A stretch of 5,176 nt of DNA from Coleofasciculus sp. S288 (GTDB taxonomy: Bacteria; Cyanobacteriota; Cyanobacteriia; Cyanobacteriales; Coleofasciculaceae): positions 1 to 5,176 of the forward strand of contig JAIUYC010000401.1 in assembly GCA_020216575.1 (NCBI GenBank), in the 5' to 3' direction. Positions 5,111-5,176 of this stretch are shown one piece after another. The notes beneath the pieces are model-generated. The model worked only from the letters and a program-made list of their open reading frames with translations, searched no databases and was not told where the DNA came from. Every line of letters begins with the position of its first letter. Position 1 is the stretch's first letter. A program made the position numbers and the translations under genes.

Positions 5111-5176
5111 ATGTTCATGCAAGAAACCGCTTCGCAGCATGGACGCGAAACTTGAGGAAGACACCCGATTGTTCTG
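5111..5176. other. Right edge, no firm gene
   Basis: The frame from the ATG at 5111 closes at a TGA (5153-5155). The ATG at 5140 opens a frame (MDAKLEEDTRLF) that stays open to the window end, but it has no ribosome binding site and only 12 full codons, so a partial gene can be neither supported nor excluded. Confidence 0.2.

Noticed and set aside
5140..5176. Start of a gene running off the right edge (MDAKLEEDTRLF...)
   Set aside because: Only 12 codons are visible, with no ribosome binding site, directly after repeat sequence.

Overview
The window looks like a piece of a cyanobacterial chromosome, probably from a filamentous lineage. The evidence is three perfect copies of the HIP1 octamer GCGATCGC, a Uma2-family (DUF820) nuclease gene, a PEP-CTERM surface protein, heptanucleotide tandem repeats of the STRR kind, and dispersed C/G-rich palindromes of the CCCCCTT-AAA-AAGGGGG type. 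I cannot name the genus from this sequence.

Layout. Bases 1-108 are a leader with a short C/G-repeat remnant, then a clear ribosome binding site. A Uma2-like PD-(D/E)XK nuclease gene lies on the plus strand (109-720). It converges with three minus-strand genes. Read in their own direction these are a DUF1186/HEAT-like protein with a lysine-rich tail (4480 to 3686), a 423-residue protein whose C-terminus is a pRiA4b ORF-3 domain (3553 to 2282), and a secreted M64-type zinc metallopeptidase with a PEP-CTERM sorting tail (2056 to 824). The gaps are 132 and 225 bases, so the first two could be co-transcribed. The peptidase is probably a separate unit, because its upstream gap is full of short tandem repeats that run into its translation start.

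Bases 4499-5176 hold no convincing gene. They contain an AT-rich stretch with repeated short motifs, a plus-strand TTGACA promoter candidate followed by a long imperfect inverted repeat, and then a 177-base MITE-like cluster of C/G palindromes with 11-base inverted ends and an internal tandem repeat of two 36-base units.

The four proteins do not form a recognised pathway. The best candidates for something new are the peptidase with its repeat-laden start region, the adjacent DUF1186-like/pRiA4b pair, and the promoter plus inverted repeat at 4796-4893, which could encode a small RNA. The noncoding proposals are inference.
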